Shown in pieces: positions 37,477 to 46,133 of a stretch of 64,000 nucleotides of DNA. Both the position numbers and the translations under genes were made by a program. The DNA comes from Rubinisphaera margarita (GTDB lineage Bacteria > Planctomycetota > Planctomycetia > Planctomycetales > Planctomycetaceae). The stretch's first letter is position 1; every line of letters starts with the position of its first letter. The notes beneath the pieces are model-generated. The model was not told the DNA's origin. It searched no databases and saw only the letters and a program-made list of their open reading frames with translations. Location: contig NZ_JAKFGB010000005.1 of assembly GCF_022267515.1 (NCBI RefSeq), forward strand, positions 1 to 64,000. Reading direction: 5' to 3'.

Positions 37477-37500
37477 GCTCTCGCTGACGCTTCGGGTTAT
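37477..37500 (-). repeat. REP-like family A element, single
   Basis: CTCTCGCTGACGCTTCGGGT is a minus-oriented copy lying just beyond the 3' end of the PSCyt1/DUF1553 gene (stop at 37526). Confidence 0.75.
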
Positions 37501-37525
37501 GGTTGGATGGTTTCCGCATCATTTG

Positions 37526-40297
37526 TTACGGCAGGAAGGCGAATTCGTTGGAGTTGATCAGGGCTCGGCAGACCAGGTTCAGTTGGTCCGCTTTGGCCAG
37601 TGGCAGGCAGGCTTCGCGTTCTTCCGGGCGGGGCGAGCGGCTCAGCAGGAGTTCGAAGCAGCGGTCGACGGCTCGGTTCGGATCTCCCTCTGCTTCACTG
37701 CGGGCTCGCTCGGCAATGCGGTCGGACTGATCGAGTACGAACTCGCTGTTCATCAGGTTCAACGCCTGCAGCGGGGTCGTTGAGACCGGTCGTCTGGCCC
37801 GAACCTGTCCGCAGTCGGGGAAGTCGAAGGCGGTGAAGAGCTGGTCATCGACTCGCCGCATCCGTTCCTGATAGATCATCCTCCGCCACGTGTGGGGACC
37901 GTAATTGTCAACGACTTCCCATTGGGCGTAGGTTTTCTTTTCGTTGTGAATCCGATAGCTCTTGCCGCCGACGGAGAGATCGAGGTTGCCGGAGACCTGC
38001 AGAATCGCATCCCGAATCACTTCCGCTTCGACTCGCTTCGGCGGGTAACGCCACAGCAATTGACCTCCCGCATCGACAGCCAGTCCGTCGTCGCGAGGCT
38101 GGCTCGACTGACGGAACGCGTCGGAGAGGACGAGCATGCGAATCATCGCTTTCATCGACCAGGGTTGTGTGGTCTCCACGGTTTTCGGTTCGACGAACTC
38201 AGCCGCCAGCCAGTCGAGCAGTTCTGGATGGGTCGGCGGTGCTCCCGCTTTCCCAAAGTCGGCGGTCGTTGAGACGATGCCGGAGCCGAAGACATGATGC
38301 CAGATCCGGTTGACCATCACGCGAGCGGTGAGAGGATGTTCCGGGCTCGCGACCCAGTCGGCAAACGCGGCCCGCCGTCGCGGTCCCGGCGAATCGGAGG
38401 TCATTCCCAGATCGCCATCGAGCACTTCCGGACCAGCCGCGACAACCTCATCACGCGGATTCTCCGGGCTGCCCCGAAGCAGCACACGGGTGACCTCCGG
38501 TTCGATCAGCCGGCCGACAAAACTGGGACGCGGGCCTTCTTCGGCCAGCTGTTCGATTAATCGCTGAATTTCATCGAGTGCGACTTTTCGTTCCGGGTGA
38601 TCCTGGTTGAGCTTCTTGTTAACGAACCACGTGCCGACCCACGGCTGCCATTCGCCATTCTCCTGCATGATGTCGACATCGAACTCGTATCGTGGCAGGT
38701 TCGGCTTCCTGTCGAGATAGTCCGTGTCGTAGAAATACTCGCGGTTATTGCTGAGCCGCAATCGGTTGATCGTCTCCGGTTCGGCGAAGTCGAATTGCAC
38801 CCAGGGACGCTCTTCGTCCTTCTCGACCTTTGCCCGCCAGATCATCGTGCCGTATTCGCCATCGTTGAGGCGCTCAATCGGATTACGATTCTCGAAGCCC
38901 GCTTCGGGAAACCCGGTCACTTGTGTGCCACGCCGGTCGCGTGCCAGGTTCACGTTCTGCCCGTTCGGCCCGAGCACTTCGAGTTCGTCGAGAAAGACGT
39001 TCGGCATCTTGAAGCGAACGCGAATCGCTTTTGTCGTGACTGGTTTGAAGTGGAGTTCGCGATAGGCACCCCAGTCTTCTTCCCAGCCGCCCAGTCGGCG
39101 GAGTTCCTGCCGCTGAGTGGCGATCTGTTTCCACAGCTCGGCTCCCCGCTGTCGCAATGGATGTTCGGGCGAGTACTCAGGATGGCGACTGCCGAATTCG
39201 ATGTCCTGAAAAACGGCCGTCATCGCGTAATAGTCGGTAATGGACACCGGATCAAACTTATGGTTGTGACACCGGGCACACCCGATCGTCACGCCCATGA
39301 TCGATGCTCCGACCGTCTGCATGATTTCATCCATGCGATCGGCTCGCGCCTGACGGATCGCCGAAGGTTCACGACCCACGGTGGCGGCTGGCACGTGTGG
39401 GCCGGCGACCAGAAACCCGGTCGCTTCACCGACACCCATGGTGTCTCCCGCGAGCTGTTCTTTCAGGAACTGATCGTAAGGCTTGTCGTCGTTGAAAGAG
39501 CGAATCACGTAGTCGCGGTAGACCCAGGCATTCTTACGATACAGGTTCGCTTCCGAGCCGTTTGTTTCCGCCCAGCGAATTACGTCGAGCCAGTGTTGAG
39601 CCCAGCGCTCGCCAAACTGCGGCGAGTCGAGTAACCGATCGACCGCTTCGGTATAAGCGTGCTCGGGATTCTCTGAATAGGCGGCTACGAACTCGTCGGT
39701 CGTTTCCGGCGTCGGCGGCAGTCCCGTCAGGATGATCGAAACCCGACGCAACAGAGAACGGGCATCAGCCGGTTTGGAGAATTCGAGATCGTGTTCCTGC
39801 AGCTTCTTCAACAGAAAAGCATCCACCGGGTTTGCTGGGGGCGATGTGCTGTTGAGAGTTGGAGCGACTGGACGCACGACCGGCTGGAAGGACCAGAGAT
39901 CGACCTCGTTCTTCACTTCCGCATCCATCTGGCCCGGCCAGACGGCTCCCTCACGAATCCACTGTACGAGCAGAGCGATCTCTTCATCGGGGATTTTGTC
40001 TTCCTCGGGCGGCATCTTCACACTCGGATCGAGATGCTTAACCACTTCGATCAGGTAGCTCTTCTCCGGATGCCCGGGCACGATCGCCGGCAGTCCGGAA
40101 TCGCCTCCTTTGAGCATCCACGGGCGTTGATCGAGCCTCAGTCCCGATTCCTGCTCGTCTTCTCCATGACAGTACGAACATCGCTCTTCGAGAATCGGAG
40201 CAATGTCCCGTTCGAAGTCGACTTCGTTTGCGGAGAGAGTCTGCGAACTGAGGCAGAGCAGGGCGATTGACAGTGCGGTGAGAATGTAGCGTTTCAT
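37526..40297 (-). CDS. PSCyt1-DUF1549-DUF1553 protein (planctomycete cytochrome-type)
   Basis: A 923-residue secreted protein. ATG 40297 gives a signal peptide (KRYILTALSIALLCLSSQTLSA); upstream codons translate a REP copy. Residues about 28-115 are the planctomycete cytochrome C domain PSCyt1, with CSYCHG at 40-45 (haem motif CxxCH) and a possible Met ligand in VKMPPEED. The PSCyt2/DUF1549 domain follows (about 150-370, with NPVDAFLLKKL and GCARCHNHKFDP, a second CxxCH), then a beta-rich region and the PSD1/DUF1553 domain to the C-terminus (NRIWHHVFGSGIVSTTADFGK). The family is thought to act in periplasmic redox or carbohydrate use; no activity is proven. Its usual partner, the DUF1501 gene, is displaced downstream by the RAYT and repeats. 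Confidence 0.92.
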   Translation of the reverse strand: MKRYILTALSIALLCLSSQTLSANEVDFERDIAPILEERCSYCHGEDEQESGLRLDQRPWMLKGGDSGLPAIVPGHPEKSYLIEVVKHLDPSVKMPPEEDKIPDEEIALLVQWIREGAVWPGQMDAEVKNEVDLWSFQPVVRPVAPTLNSTSPPANPVDAFLLKKLQEHDLEFSKPADARSLLRRVSIILTGLPPTPETTDEFVAAYSENPEHAYTEAVDRLLDSPQFGERWAQHWLDVIRWAETNGSEANLYRKNAWVYRDYVIRSFNDDKPYDQFLKEQLAGDTMGVGEATGFLVAGPHVPAATVGREPSAIRQARADRMDEIMQTVGASIMGVTIGCARCHNHKFDPVSITDYYAMTAVFQDIEFGSRHPEYSPEHPLRQRGAELWKQIATQRQELRRLGGWEEDWGAYRELHFKPVTTKAIRVRFKMPNVFLDELEVLGPNGQNVNLARDRRGTQVTGFPEAGFENRNPIERLNDGEYGTMIWRAKVEKDEERPWVQFDFAEPETINRLRLSNNREYFYDTDYLDRKPNLPRYEFDVDIMQENGEWQPWVGTWFVNKKLNQDHPERKVALDEIQRLIEQLAEEGPRPSFVGRLIEPEVTRVLLRGSPENPRDEVVAAGPEVLDGDLGMTSDSPGPRRRAAFADWVASPEHPLTARVMVNRIWHHVFGSGIVSTTADFGKAGAPPTHPELLDWLAAEFVEPKTVETTQPWSMKAMIRMLVLSDAFRQSSQPRDDGLAVDAGGQLLWRYPPKRVEAEVIRDAILQVSGNLDLSVGGKSYRIHNEKKTYAQWEVVDNYGPHTWRRMIYQERMRRVDDQLFTAFDFPDCGQVRARRPVSTTPLQALNLMNSEFVLDQSDRIAERARSEAEGDPNRAVDRCFELLLSRSPRPEEREACLPLAKADQLNLVCRALINSNEFAFLP

Positions 40298-40316
40298 GGT
40301 GATGGCTTCGGCTGAA

Positions 40317-40379
40317 GGTCCCTCGCTCACGCTTCGGGTTGAGATTGCGCGTCCCTCGCTCACGCTTCGGGTTGGGATG
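40317..40379 (-). repeat. REP-like family A, two direct copies
   Basis: Two copies of TCCCTCGCTCACGCTTCGGG, 32 bases apart, in the same orientation (40318-40346 and 40350-40379). They fill the 92-base gap between the sulfatase stop and the PSCyt1 gene start, and the first is translated in the PSCyt1 upstream frame. Confidence 0.88.
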
Positions 40380-40389
40380 CTTAGGCTGA

Positions 40390-42021
40390 TTACGTTTTCG
40401 GCAGGGCCTGTCGCCAGCCGTTGTTGTGTTGTCTGGTCAGTTCGCGGACGAGGTCCGGGTTTTCAGCCGCGATGTTTTTCGTTTCCTGGGGATCGGTCTG
40501 GTGATCGTACAGTTCCACGAAGAGCGGCTCCGCTTCCGGGTTGCGATGGTCACGCCAGAGGACGAGCCGGTACCGGTCGGTTCGCATCGTGTAGCCCATC
40601 AGGTGTTCTTCGAAGAGTTCGCGGTCCCACTGGTCTCCCTGCTGGGCTTTGATTCGCTGCTCGACATCCTGAATCAACGGGCCAAACCAGGTCTCCCGCA
40701 TCTCCTGCGAAAGGGGATTGGCGGCCCACTCCCGCAGAGCCGGATTCGGATACTGACTGAAAGCAGCCGACTTCCACGGCTGGTCCGGCTGATTGAGCAA
40801 CGGAACAAAACTGTGCCCTTCGAGATGTTCCGGCTGTGGGACGCCCGAGAGTTCGCAAAGCGTCGGATAGATGTCGACCAGTTCCACGAGAGCATCGGTC
40901 GATTCGCCTCGGGCCTGCATATCGGGCGTCCAGATGATGAGCGGAACACGGGTGGCGATCTCGTAGTTGGTCGCTTTGCCCCACACGCCCATGTCGCCAA
41001 GGTGCCAGCCGTGATCGCCCCAGACGACGATGATCGTATTGTCGCGAACGCCTGCTTCGTCGAGAGCCGCGGTCAGCATGCCAATCTGAGCATCGACATA
41101 ACTGGTGCTGGCCAGGTAAGCGTGCTTGAGCGTTCGGGCCAGATCGGCGTCGATCGGACCGTGCTTGGGAATGTTCGAACGGGTTCGCAGCTCGAACGAC
41201 GCATGCAGCCCCATCGCCGCTCCTTCTTCGGGGGCAGCTCCATCGGTCACGAGTGGGATGTCATTGGGATCGTAAAGGTCCCAGTACTTCTTCGGGGCGC
41301 ACCAGTTGAGGTGCGGCAGATGATAGCCCATACCGAGGAAAAAGGGTTTGTCCGCTTTCGCCATCTGTTGCATCGTCTTGACAGCCAGAAGCGTATTGTA
41401 GCCGTCGATGTAGGCGTGATCGGGGACGTCGGCACTTTCAAAAGCCGGCCCGCTCGCCAGCCCCCGCCGTGCTGCTTCGCCATATTTGGCGAACATTTCT
41501 TCGAAGTTTTCCCGCCGAAGCTGAACGTTCTCCGGCAGACGGAAGGGGCCCTTCGGTTTGGTCATCTCCGGCCCCAGCCACCTGGCCGCCTCACGACTCC
41601 AGGAGCGTTCTTCGTCGGTGTCACCATGATGGAAGATCTTGCCGACGTAGGCCGTTTCGTAGCCGTGATCGATGAAGTGTTCTGGCAGGGTCAGCACATC
41701 GGGCTGCAGTTCCCGCAACGAAACATAGTTGTGGAACAGACCGGTTGTTTCCGGTCGCGTGCCGGTCATCAGACTGGCCCGTGAAGGGCGGCAGATTGCC
41801 TGCTGGCAATAGGCCCGATCGAATCGCATTCCGTCGGCTGCCAGGGCATCGAGATGCGGCGTGATCGCGATCTCCGAACCGTAACATCCCAGTTCCGGAC
41901 GCAGGTCATCAATGGCAATAAACAGAATGTTCGGCTGCTCGGCTGCCTGACTGGACGAGCCCATCAGAAGAAAGCCGATCGAAGCGACCAGCAGACTGAA
42001 GAAGTGGTGGGGCGTTGTCAT
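40390..42021 (-). CDS. Secreted sulfatase, iduronate-2-sulfatase-like
   Basis: A 543-residue secreted sulfatase. ATG 42021 gives a signal peptide (HHFFSLLVASIGFLLMGSSSQAA). The active-site motif is C77-RPSR. Calcium aspartates appear in NILFIAIDDLRPELGCYG, and WGDHGWHLGDMGVWGK is typical of the iduronate-2-sulfatase-like group. It starts 3 bases past the GH16 stop, so translational coupling is likely. In the cluster it would desulfate the substrate cut by the GH16 enzyme; the exact sulfate position is unknown. Confidence 0.9.
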   Translation of the reverse strand: MTTPHHFFSLLVASIGFLLMGSSSQAAEQPNILFIAIDDLRPELGCYGSEIAITPHLDALAADGMRFDRAYCQQAICRPSRASLMTGTRPETTGLFHNYVSLRELQPDVLTLPEHFIDHGYETAYVGKIFHHGDTDEERSWSREAARWLGPEMTKPKGPFRLPENVQLRRENFEEMFAKYGEAARRGLASGPAFESADVPDHAYIDGYNTLLAVKTMQQMAKADKPFFLGMGYHLPHLNWCAPKKYWDLYDPNDIPLVTDGAAPEEGAAMGLHASFELRTRSNIPKHGPIDADLARTLKHAYLASTSYVDAQIGMLTAALDEAGVRDNTIIVVWGDHGWHLGDMGVWGKATNYEIATRVPLIIWTPDMQARGESTDALVELVDIYPTLCELSGVPQPEHLEGHSFVPLLNQPDQPWKSAAFSQYPNPALREWAANPLSQEMRETWFGPLIQDVEQRIKAQQGDQWDRELFEEHLMGYTMRTDRYRLVLWRDHRNPEAEPLFVELYDHQTDPQETKNIAAENPDLVRELTRQHNNGWRQALPKT

Positions 42022-42023
42022 AC

Positions 42024-43229
42024 TCACTGGGATCCCTCGGCTTTCTTCGCGAACCAGGCCTGCCGCTCTTTGCCGGAGGCCAGCCCGTCGTTGTTGCTGT
42101 CGATCTCTTCGAAGTTGGCTTCCACCCTGGCCGCGTCCCAGGGCCAGCCATTCTTTTCCCATTTGGCTTTCTCGCTGTCGACATACTCTGTCTTCGTCCA
42201 GTCGGTCGCCGTTTTCTTCTTCGCATCTTCGGCTCGTTGCCAGACGCGGACGTAATCGACCGACATCGACGTTGGGAATCCCTCGTCGGTGGTTTCTTCC
42301 GGAACCGCGACTCGTTCGCCCCCTTCATACGCCACGAAGGGATACCGCAGGCCGAGCGACAGCGTGAGCTGCATCGGCAGATGCCAGTACAAGTTCGGTT
42401 TCCGCGCGACTTCTTTGCCATCGATGTACCAGACGATCCAGTCCCGAGAATTCTCGAGTCCGTAGACGTGATAATCCTCTCGGGGATCCCACGACGAATC
42501 GACATGGTTCCGACAGATCTCCGGATGACTGTGCGGTCGCAGCCAGACCCGCTTGCCGTCACGAATTACCGTCGTGTGCAAATTGCAGTCGATGCGGGTC
42601 ACCGGGAAATGCTGCTTCGTTTCAAAGTCGAACTCACTCTGCTGCAGTTCAACGATATCGATTTCCGAGTAGGCCACGGTTTCGCCGTCTCGAGCCAGAA
42701 AGCGATTCTGCGGCCCCGAACTGTACAGCCAGAACGAAGGGCAGGCCCCCGGATAACGATCGCAACCCTTGATTCGGGCTTCGAAGTATCCATAGGTGAC
42801 CGGCTCGTCGATCCGCGCCATCCCGGACGTGTAGAAGAGTTTCTTGTTCGCGCGTTGATGATCTTTGCGAACCATCTGCAGATGCAGCGAACCCTCTTTC
42901 TGAATCACATTCTCCGGCTCCCAGCTCCAGGGACCAAAATCTTTCGAGTCGATATTCCACCGGCTTCGGTCGATCTGGGTGGAGTTGAACTCATCCGAAT
43001 GACTCTCCTGATAGACCCACCGGCCGTTCTCAAGCACGTCACCCAGAGGCTGAGGGGGCGTATCCGGGGCCGAAGAATGGTCGTCACTCAAGAGCCCGCT
43101 ATTCGAACGAGGAGGCGCGGCGTGAATGTGGGGCAGCGCCAGCAGGCCAACGAACATGGTCAACACGGTCGCTGATATCAGACGACAGGTCGAGGCGTCC
43201 CAGAGGGCTCTGTTCCAGTTTGAACTCAT
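42024..43229 (-). CDS. Secreted GH16 glycoside hydrolase with EF-hand-like tail
   Basis: A 401-residue secreted endo-hydrolase. Position 43229 gives an N-terminus with a hydrophobic signal segment (about 18-36). Residues about 70-325 are a GH16 beta-jelly-roll with catalytic motif EIDIVE at 189-194 (nucleophile E189, assisting D191, acid/base E194), in the bulged E-x-D-x-x-E form. GACPSFWLYS (161-170) and GYFEARIKGC resemble marine galactanases of the kappa-carrageenase/furcellaranase type, a low-confidence hint. The last about 70 residues include DSNNDGLASGKERQAW, an EF-hand-like calcium loop. It lies immediately upstream of the sulfatase. GH16 enzymes cleave beta-1,4 or beta-1,3 bonds in algal and other glycans; the precise substrate is not determined. 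Confidence 0.85.
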   Translation of the reverse strand: MSSNWNRALWDASTCRLISATVLTMFVGLLALPHIHAAPPRSNSGLLSDDHSSAPDTPPQPLGDVLENGRWVYQESHSDEFNSTQIDRSRWNIDSKDFGPWSWEPENVIQKEGSLHLQMVRKDHQRANKKLFYTSGMARIDEPVTYGYFEARIKGCDRYPGACPSFWLYSSGPQNRFLARDGETVAYSEIDIVELQQSEFDFETKQHFPVTRIDCNLHTTVIRDGKRVWLRPHSHPEICRNHVDSSWDPREDYHVYGLENSRDWIVWYIDGKEVARKPNLYWHLPMQLTLSLGLRYPFVAYEGGERVAVPEETTDEGFPTSMSVDYVRVWQRAEDAKKKTATDWTKTEYVDSEKAKWEKNGWPWDAARVEANFEEIDSNNDGLASGKERQAWFAKKAEGSQ

Positions 43230-43261
43230 CTCAGTCTTCAAAGCCGCGTCCTCAAAAAAAG

Positions 43262-43289
43262 AATCCCAACCCGAAGCGTCAGCGAGGGC
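43262..43289 (+). repeat. REP-like family A element
   Basis: A plus-oriented copy (core ACCCGAAGCGTCAGCGAGG) in the gap between the GH16 start and the FecR-LamG stop. Confidence 0.85.
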
Positions 43290-43341
43290 TCGTTGACCGA
43301 TCTTCTGCACAAATTCATAGCCCGAGCGGGCGACGTCGTTT

Positions 43342-45030
43342 TCAATACCCCAGCGGTTTACCCTGTTCGTAAAGTTCGCGAATCTCGCCGTCTGCGAGTG
43401 CCTCATTGAAAATGGCCAGCTCGTCGATCGTTCCGTTCAAATTGCGAACCGCGAACCAGGGAGAATCCCGGAAGGGTTGTCCCCAGTTGCCGATCTCGGC
43501 CGGGCCGATTCGAAGCCGCGTCACCAGAAACTTGTCTTCGATCGGATGGTGACTGACCGGTTGTCCGTTGAGGTACTGCGTCACCCGGCGGCTGGCGGGA
43601 TCGAAGACAGCGGCCAAGTGCAGCCATTGTCCGCTCATCGAGGAATTCCAGATCGGTTCCGTCATATAGACTCGATGCAGACCGGCATCGTGCACGATCT
43701 TCTGGTCCACTTTGGAGAAGAGCCGGACCTCCTGGCTGTCGTCGACCATCACGGAGAACATCACCCGGCCATCGTCCCGGATCTGCCAGTGCGGCTCGCC
43801 ATTCTCGTAGCCGTCGCCCATGAACAGGGCGTTGTACCGATGGTCCAGGCTGTCGATTCTGGCCCAGCAGGCAAACGTGAATGCTTCGAACTCGCCGTCG
43901 ACCTGCATCCGCAGACGGGCTCCCGGCCGGCTGAAATCGAGTCCGGGAGACAGTTCGCCGAATCGTCCTGAAGTTCTGGTAACCGGACCGCTCAGAAAGG
44001 CGGACGAAGCGACGCCGTGCGTGGCGACATTGGGAAGGAAACGTTCGCTCGTCATTTCGGCTGCCGTAAAGTAGCCGATCAGATCAGAGCGTTGACGCAA
44101 CTTCTGGGAAGCCGCCTGCCAACTGTTGAATCGCGTCTCGGCAACACGACCGTGACGCCGCTTCATGTCCGAAGCCGTCGGAATGTCGGCCAGTCCGATC
44201 GCGTCGGCTTTCTCGCCGGCCAGGACCCGGGATTCGCCCGTCAGAAGTCGCTCTTCGTGGAACTCGCCGCCTCGCAGTTCAATCTCCCCGTCAATCACCT
44301 CGACCTGACTGTTGCCATCTCCGACCGAGAGCGCGAACTCGGTTCCCAGGTCGACAATCTCCGAGTCGGCCGCCTTCACGATGAAGCCGCGCGCAGCGGG
44401 GGGCACCATGGCTCGGAGACGTCCTTCGATCACGCGAACAGACCAGTCCGATTCGATCTCCAGTTCCGCGGGGCCTTCGACGATCAGCGTCGCTCCACAG
44501 AAGAAGTCGATCTCGGCCACGCCCTCCTCGAAGGCAAACGAACCGTTCGGCAGCACATCGCCCTCGACGCGCCGGACAGCATCGGACGGCCATTGCAGAT
44601 CGATCGCATGTCGAAGCGTGGCATGCCCGGCGATGCGGGACTCGGAGCCGTCGGAGGAGTCGTTCTCGGCAATCGGGCTGTCGGAAACGGAAGACTGATT
44701 TCGTTGCCCGAACCAGAACGCGGTGCCGCCTACGGCCAGCAAGACCGCCGCTGCGGCCAGCCAGTTCCAGGTCGCAGAAAGACGGGAGTTGAACAGCCCT
44801 CGCTGACGCTTCGCGGTGGGATTGGAATGGACGGCCGGAGCGTCTGTCTTTTCCCCTGCATCGGATTCACTGGCGAGGTCTTCCAGGGTTCCACTCATGT
44901 GGACTGCGCGGAGATAGGCCGTCCGAACTTCGGAGTCCTGTTCAATGGCGTCCTGAAGACGGTCAAAATCTTCGGGAGAGATCGTCTGGTCGATCGCCTG
45001 AAAGATCAATTGTCGAATGTTGTCATCCAT
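43342..45030 (-). CDS. FecR-LamG anti-sigma-like membrane protein
   Basis: A 562-residue single-pass membrane protein. Residues 1-85 are cytoplasmic, and a transmembrane helix lies at about 88-108 (WNWLAAAAVLLAVGGTAFWF). A FecR domain follows (about 130-290, with VGDGNSQVEVIDGEIELRGG), then a LamG/concanavalin-like domain (about 345-560, with FEAFTFACWARIDSLDHRYN and NLNGTIDELAIFNEALADG). The stop of the sigma gene overlaps the start of this gene by 8 bases, so the pair is translationally coupled. FecR-type proteins hold an ECF sigma factor until an outside signal; LamG could bind a sugar signal. Residues 70-80 (NPTAKRQRGLF) are encoded by an in-frame REP-like element. Confidence 0.88.
   Translation of the reverse strand: MDDNIRQLIFQAIDQTISPEDFDRLQDAIEQDSEVRTAYLRAVHMSGTLEDLASESDAGEKTDAPAVHSNPTAKRQRGLFNSRLSATWNWLAAAAVLLAVGGTAFWFGQRNQSSVSDSPIAENDSSDGSESRIAGHATLRHAIDLQWPSDAVRRVEGDVLPNGSFAFEEGVAEIDFFCGATLIVEGPAELEIESDWSVRVIEGRLRAMVPPAARGFIVKAADSEIVDLGTEFALSVGDGNSQVEVIDGEIELRGGEFHEERLLTGESRVLAGEKADAIGLADIPTASDMKRRHGRVAETRFNSWQAASQKLRQRSDLIGYFTAAEMTSERFLPNVATHGVASSAFLSGPVTRTSGRFGELSPGLDFSRPGARLRMQVDGEFEAFTFACWARIDSLDHRYNALFMGDGYENGEPHWQIRDDGRVMFSVMVDDSQEVRLFSKVDQKIVHDAGLHRVYMTEPIWNSSMSGQWLHLAAVFDPASRRVTQYLNGQPVSHHPIEDKFLVTRLRIGPAEIGNWGQPFRDSPWFAVRNLNGTIDELAIFNEALADGEIRELYEQGKPLGY
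44796..44823 (-). repeat. REP-like family A element inside the FecR coding region
   Basis: CCCTCGCTGACGCTTCGCGG on the plus strand closely matches the intergenic copies. Read on the coding (minus) strand it gives the residues NPTAKRQRGL in frame. It lies in the cytoplasmic stretch between residues 70 and 80, just before the membrane helix, where an insertion could be tolerated. Confidence 0.8.
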
Positions 45031-45604
45031 TTCCGGCCTCCCCGGCCAGACGCCGCTCGACGCAGTTCAGTAAAAGAGTTCGCAACACGTTGACGCGACT
45101 GTAGAGCCGCCGGGCGTTCTCTCCCGTTTCTTTCGCGATCCGGGCAATCGATTCACTGGGAGAGTGCACGCTCAACACGAGCCGCCGCTGATCGGGAGGC
45201 AACTGATCCAGACACGCCTCAACCGCCCGGCGTTCCTCGTCCTGCTGGTCGAGGGCATCGAGAGCCGCCTGAGCCAGTTGTTCAATCACCCCATCGCGAA
45301 AAACGAGCCGATCCCGTTTCCGGTCCCGCTGCCAGCTCATCGCCTTGAATCGAGCAATCACACAGGCCCAGCGGACGAAATCATCCGCGGTCGAATCGGC
45401 ACTCTCCGGCTGAAAGTCCGTGAACTTCTTCCAGCACTCCAGAGCCGTTTCCTGAATGACATCATCGACGCCGTCTCCCGAGGGAAGCAGGAAACGGACA
45501 AAGCGACGGATCGCCAGATCGTGCCGGGCCAGCAGGGCGACAAACTCGTCGTACTGCTGCTCGCGGTCTTCCGATTTCCGGCTGGTCACTTCTGAAGAAT
45601 CCAT
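45023..45604 (-). CDS. ECF-type RNA polymerase sigma factor
   Basis: A 193-residue sigma-70-family ECF factor. Region 2 spans about 20-95, with VDDVIQETALECWKKFTDF and FVRWACVIARFKAM. Region 4 spans about 125-185, with the helix-turn-helix SPSESIARIAKETGENARRLYSRVNVLRTLL. It resembles the Rhodopirellula/Verrucomicrobium-type ECF group. The 3' end overlaps the FecR-LamG gene by 8 bases. It is the first gene of the minus-strand carbohydrate locus, so it probably activates that locus, with FecR-LamG as its regulator. The target promoters are not identified. Confidence 0.92.
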   Translation of the reverse strand: MDSSEVTSRKSEDREQQYDEFVALLARHDLAIRRFVRFLLPSGDGVDDVIQETALECWKKFTDFQPESADSTADDFVRWACVIARFKAMSWQRDRKRDRLVFRDGVIEQLAQAALDALDQQDEERRAVEACLDQLPPDQRRLVLSVHSPSESIARIAKETGENARRLYSRVNVLRTLLLNCVERRLAGEAGNG

Positions 45605-46133
45605 CGTTGGTCCAACAGCAAAGAGCGAGGGGTTAACGGAATATTCCGCGAACCAGCGAATTTACCAGATTCTTTGTCGATTTTTCTGAAAACCGATCGG
45701 CCTGATGGGACTCGCACGCGAAAACGGCGATTTTCATCGTCTCTGAAACTTCCCGAAATTCCGTCGGCTGCCCCGCTGTTTTCCCGTGCGGGAAAAGTTC
45801 GGCGACGGTATCTTGGAGCTTGCAGATGCGTGTCGCATGTTCATGTTTTCAGAGCCGCCAGTTGAACCGCACATCGATCAGGTTGAGTAAGTCCTCCCGC
45901 CACCGCGCCGCCGTGTGGTCCGATCGCTCCGTTGCTCTCTTGGAAGCTCCGCGCCGCCCCGGCATTTCGGCGGTAGGGATACCCCGTCTGCGACTCGACT
46001 GGCTGTCAGCCGAATCGAACTGGCTGCTCGACTGAAGCTGACTCACACCGATGTTCCGAACGGGACCGGTGCGCTGAACTCATCGTCGGGTGCTTTCTGT
46101 CGTTTCGATGTCTGCTTTGCGAGGTGCGCGCTC
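45605..46133. other. Divergent intergenic region, sigma factor / surface protein
   Basis: About 530 bases between divergent genes. An open frame covers the right half but is not protein-like before position 46134. Both promoters must lie here. I see no recognisable operator or RNA. Confidence 0.4.

Noticed and set aside
40426..41784. 452-codon plus-strand frame opposite a sulfatase
   Set aside because: Shadow of the sulfatase coding frame; no recognisable protein sequence.
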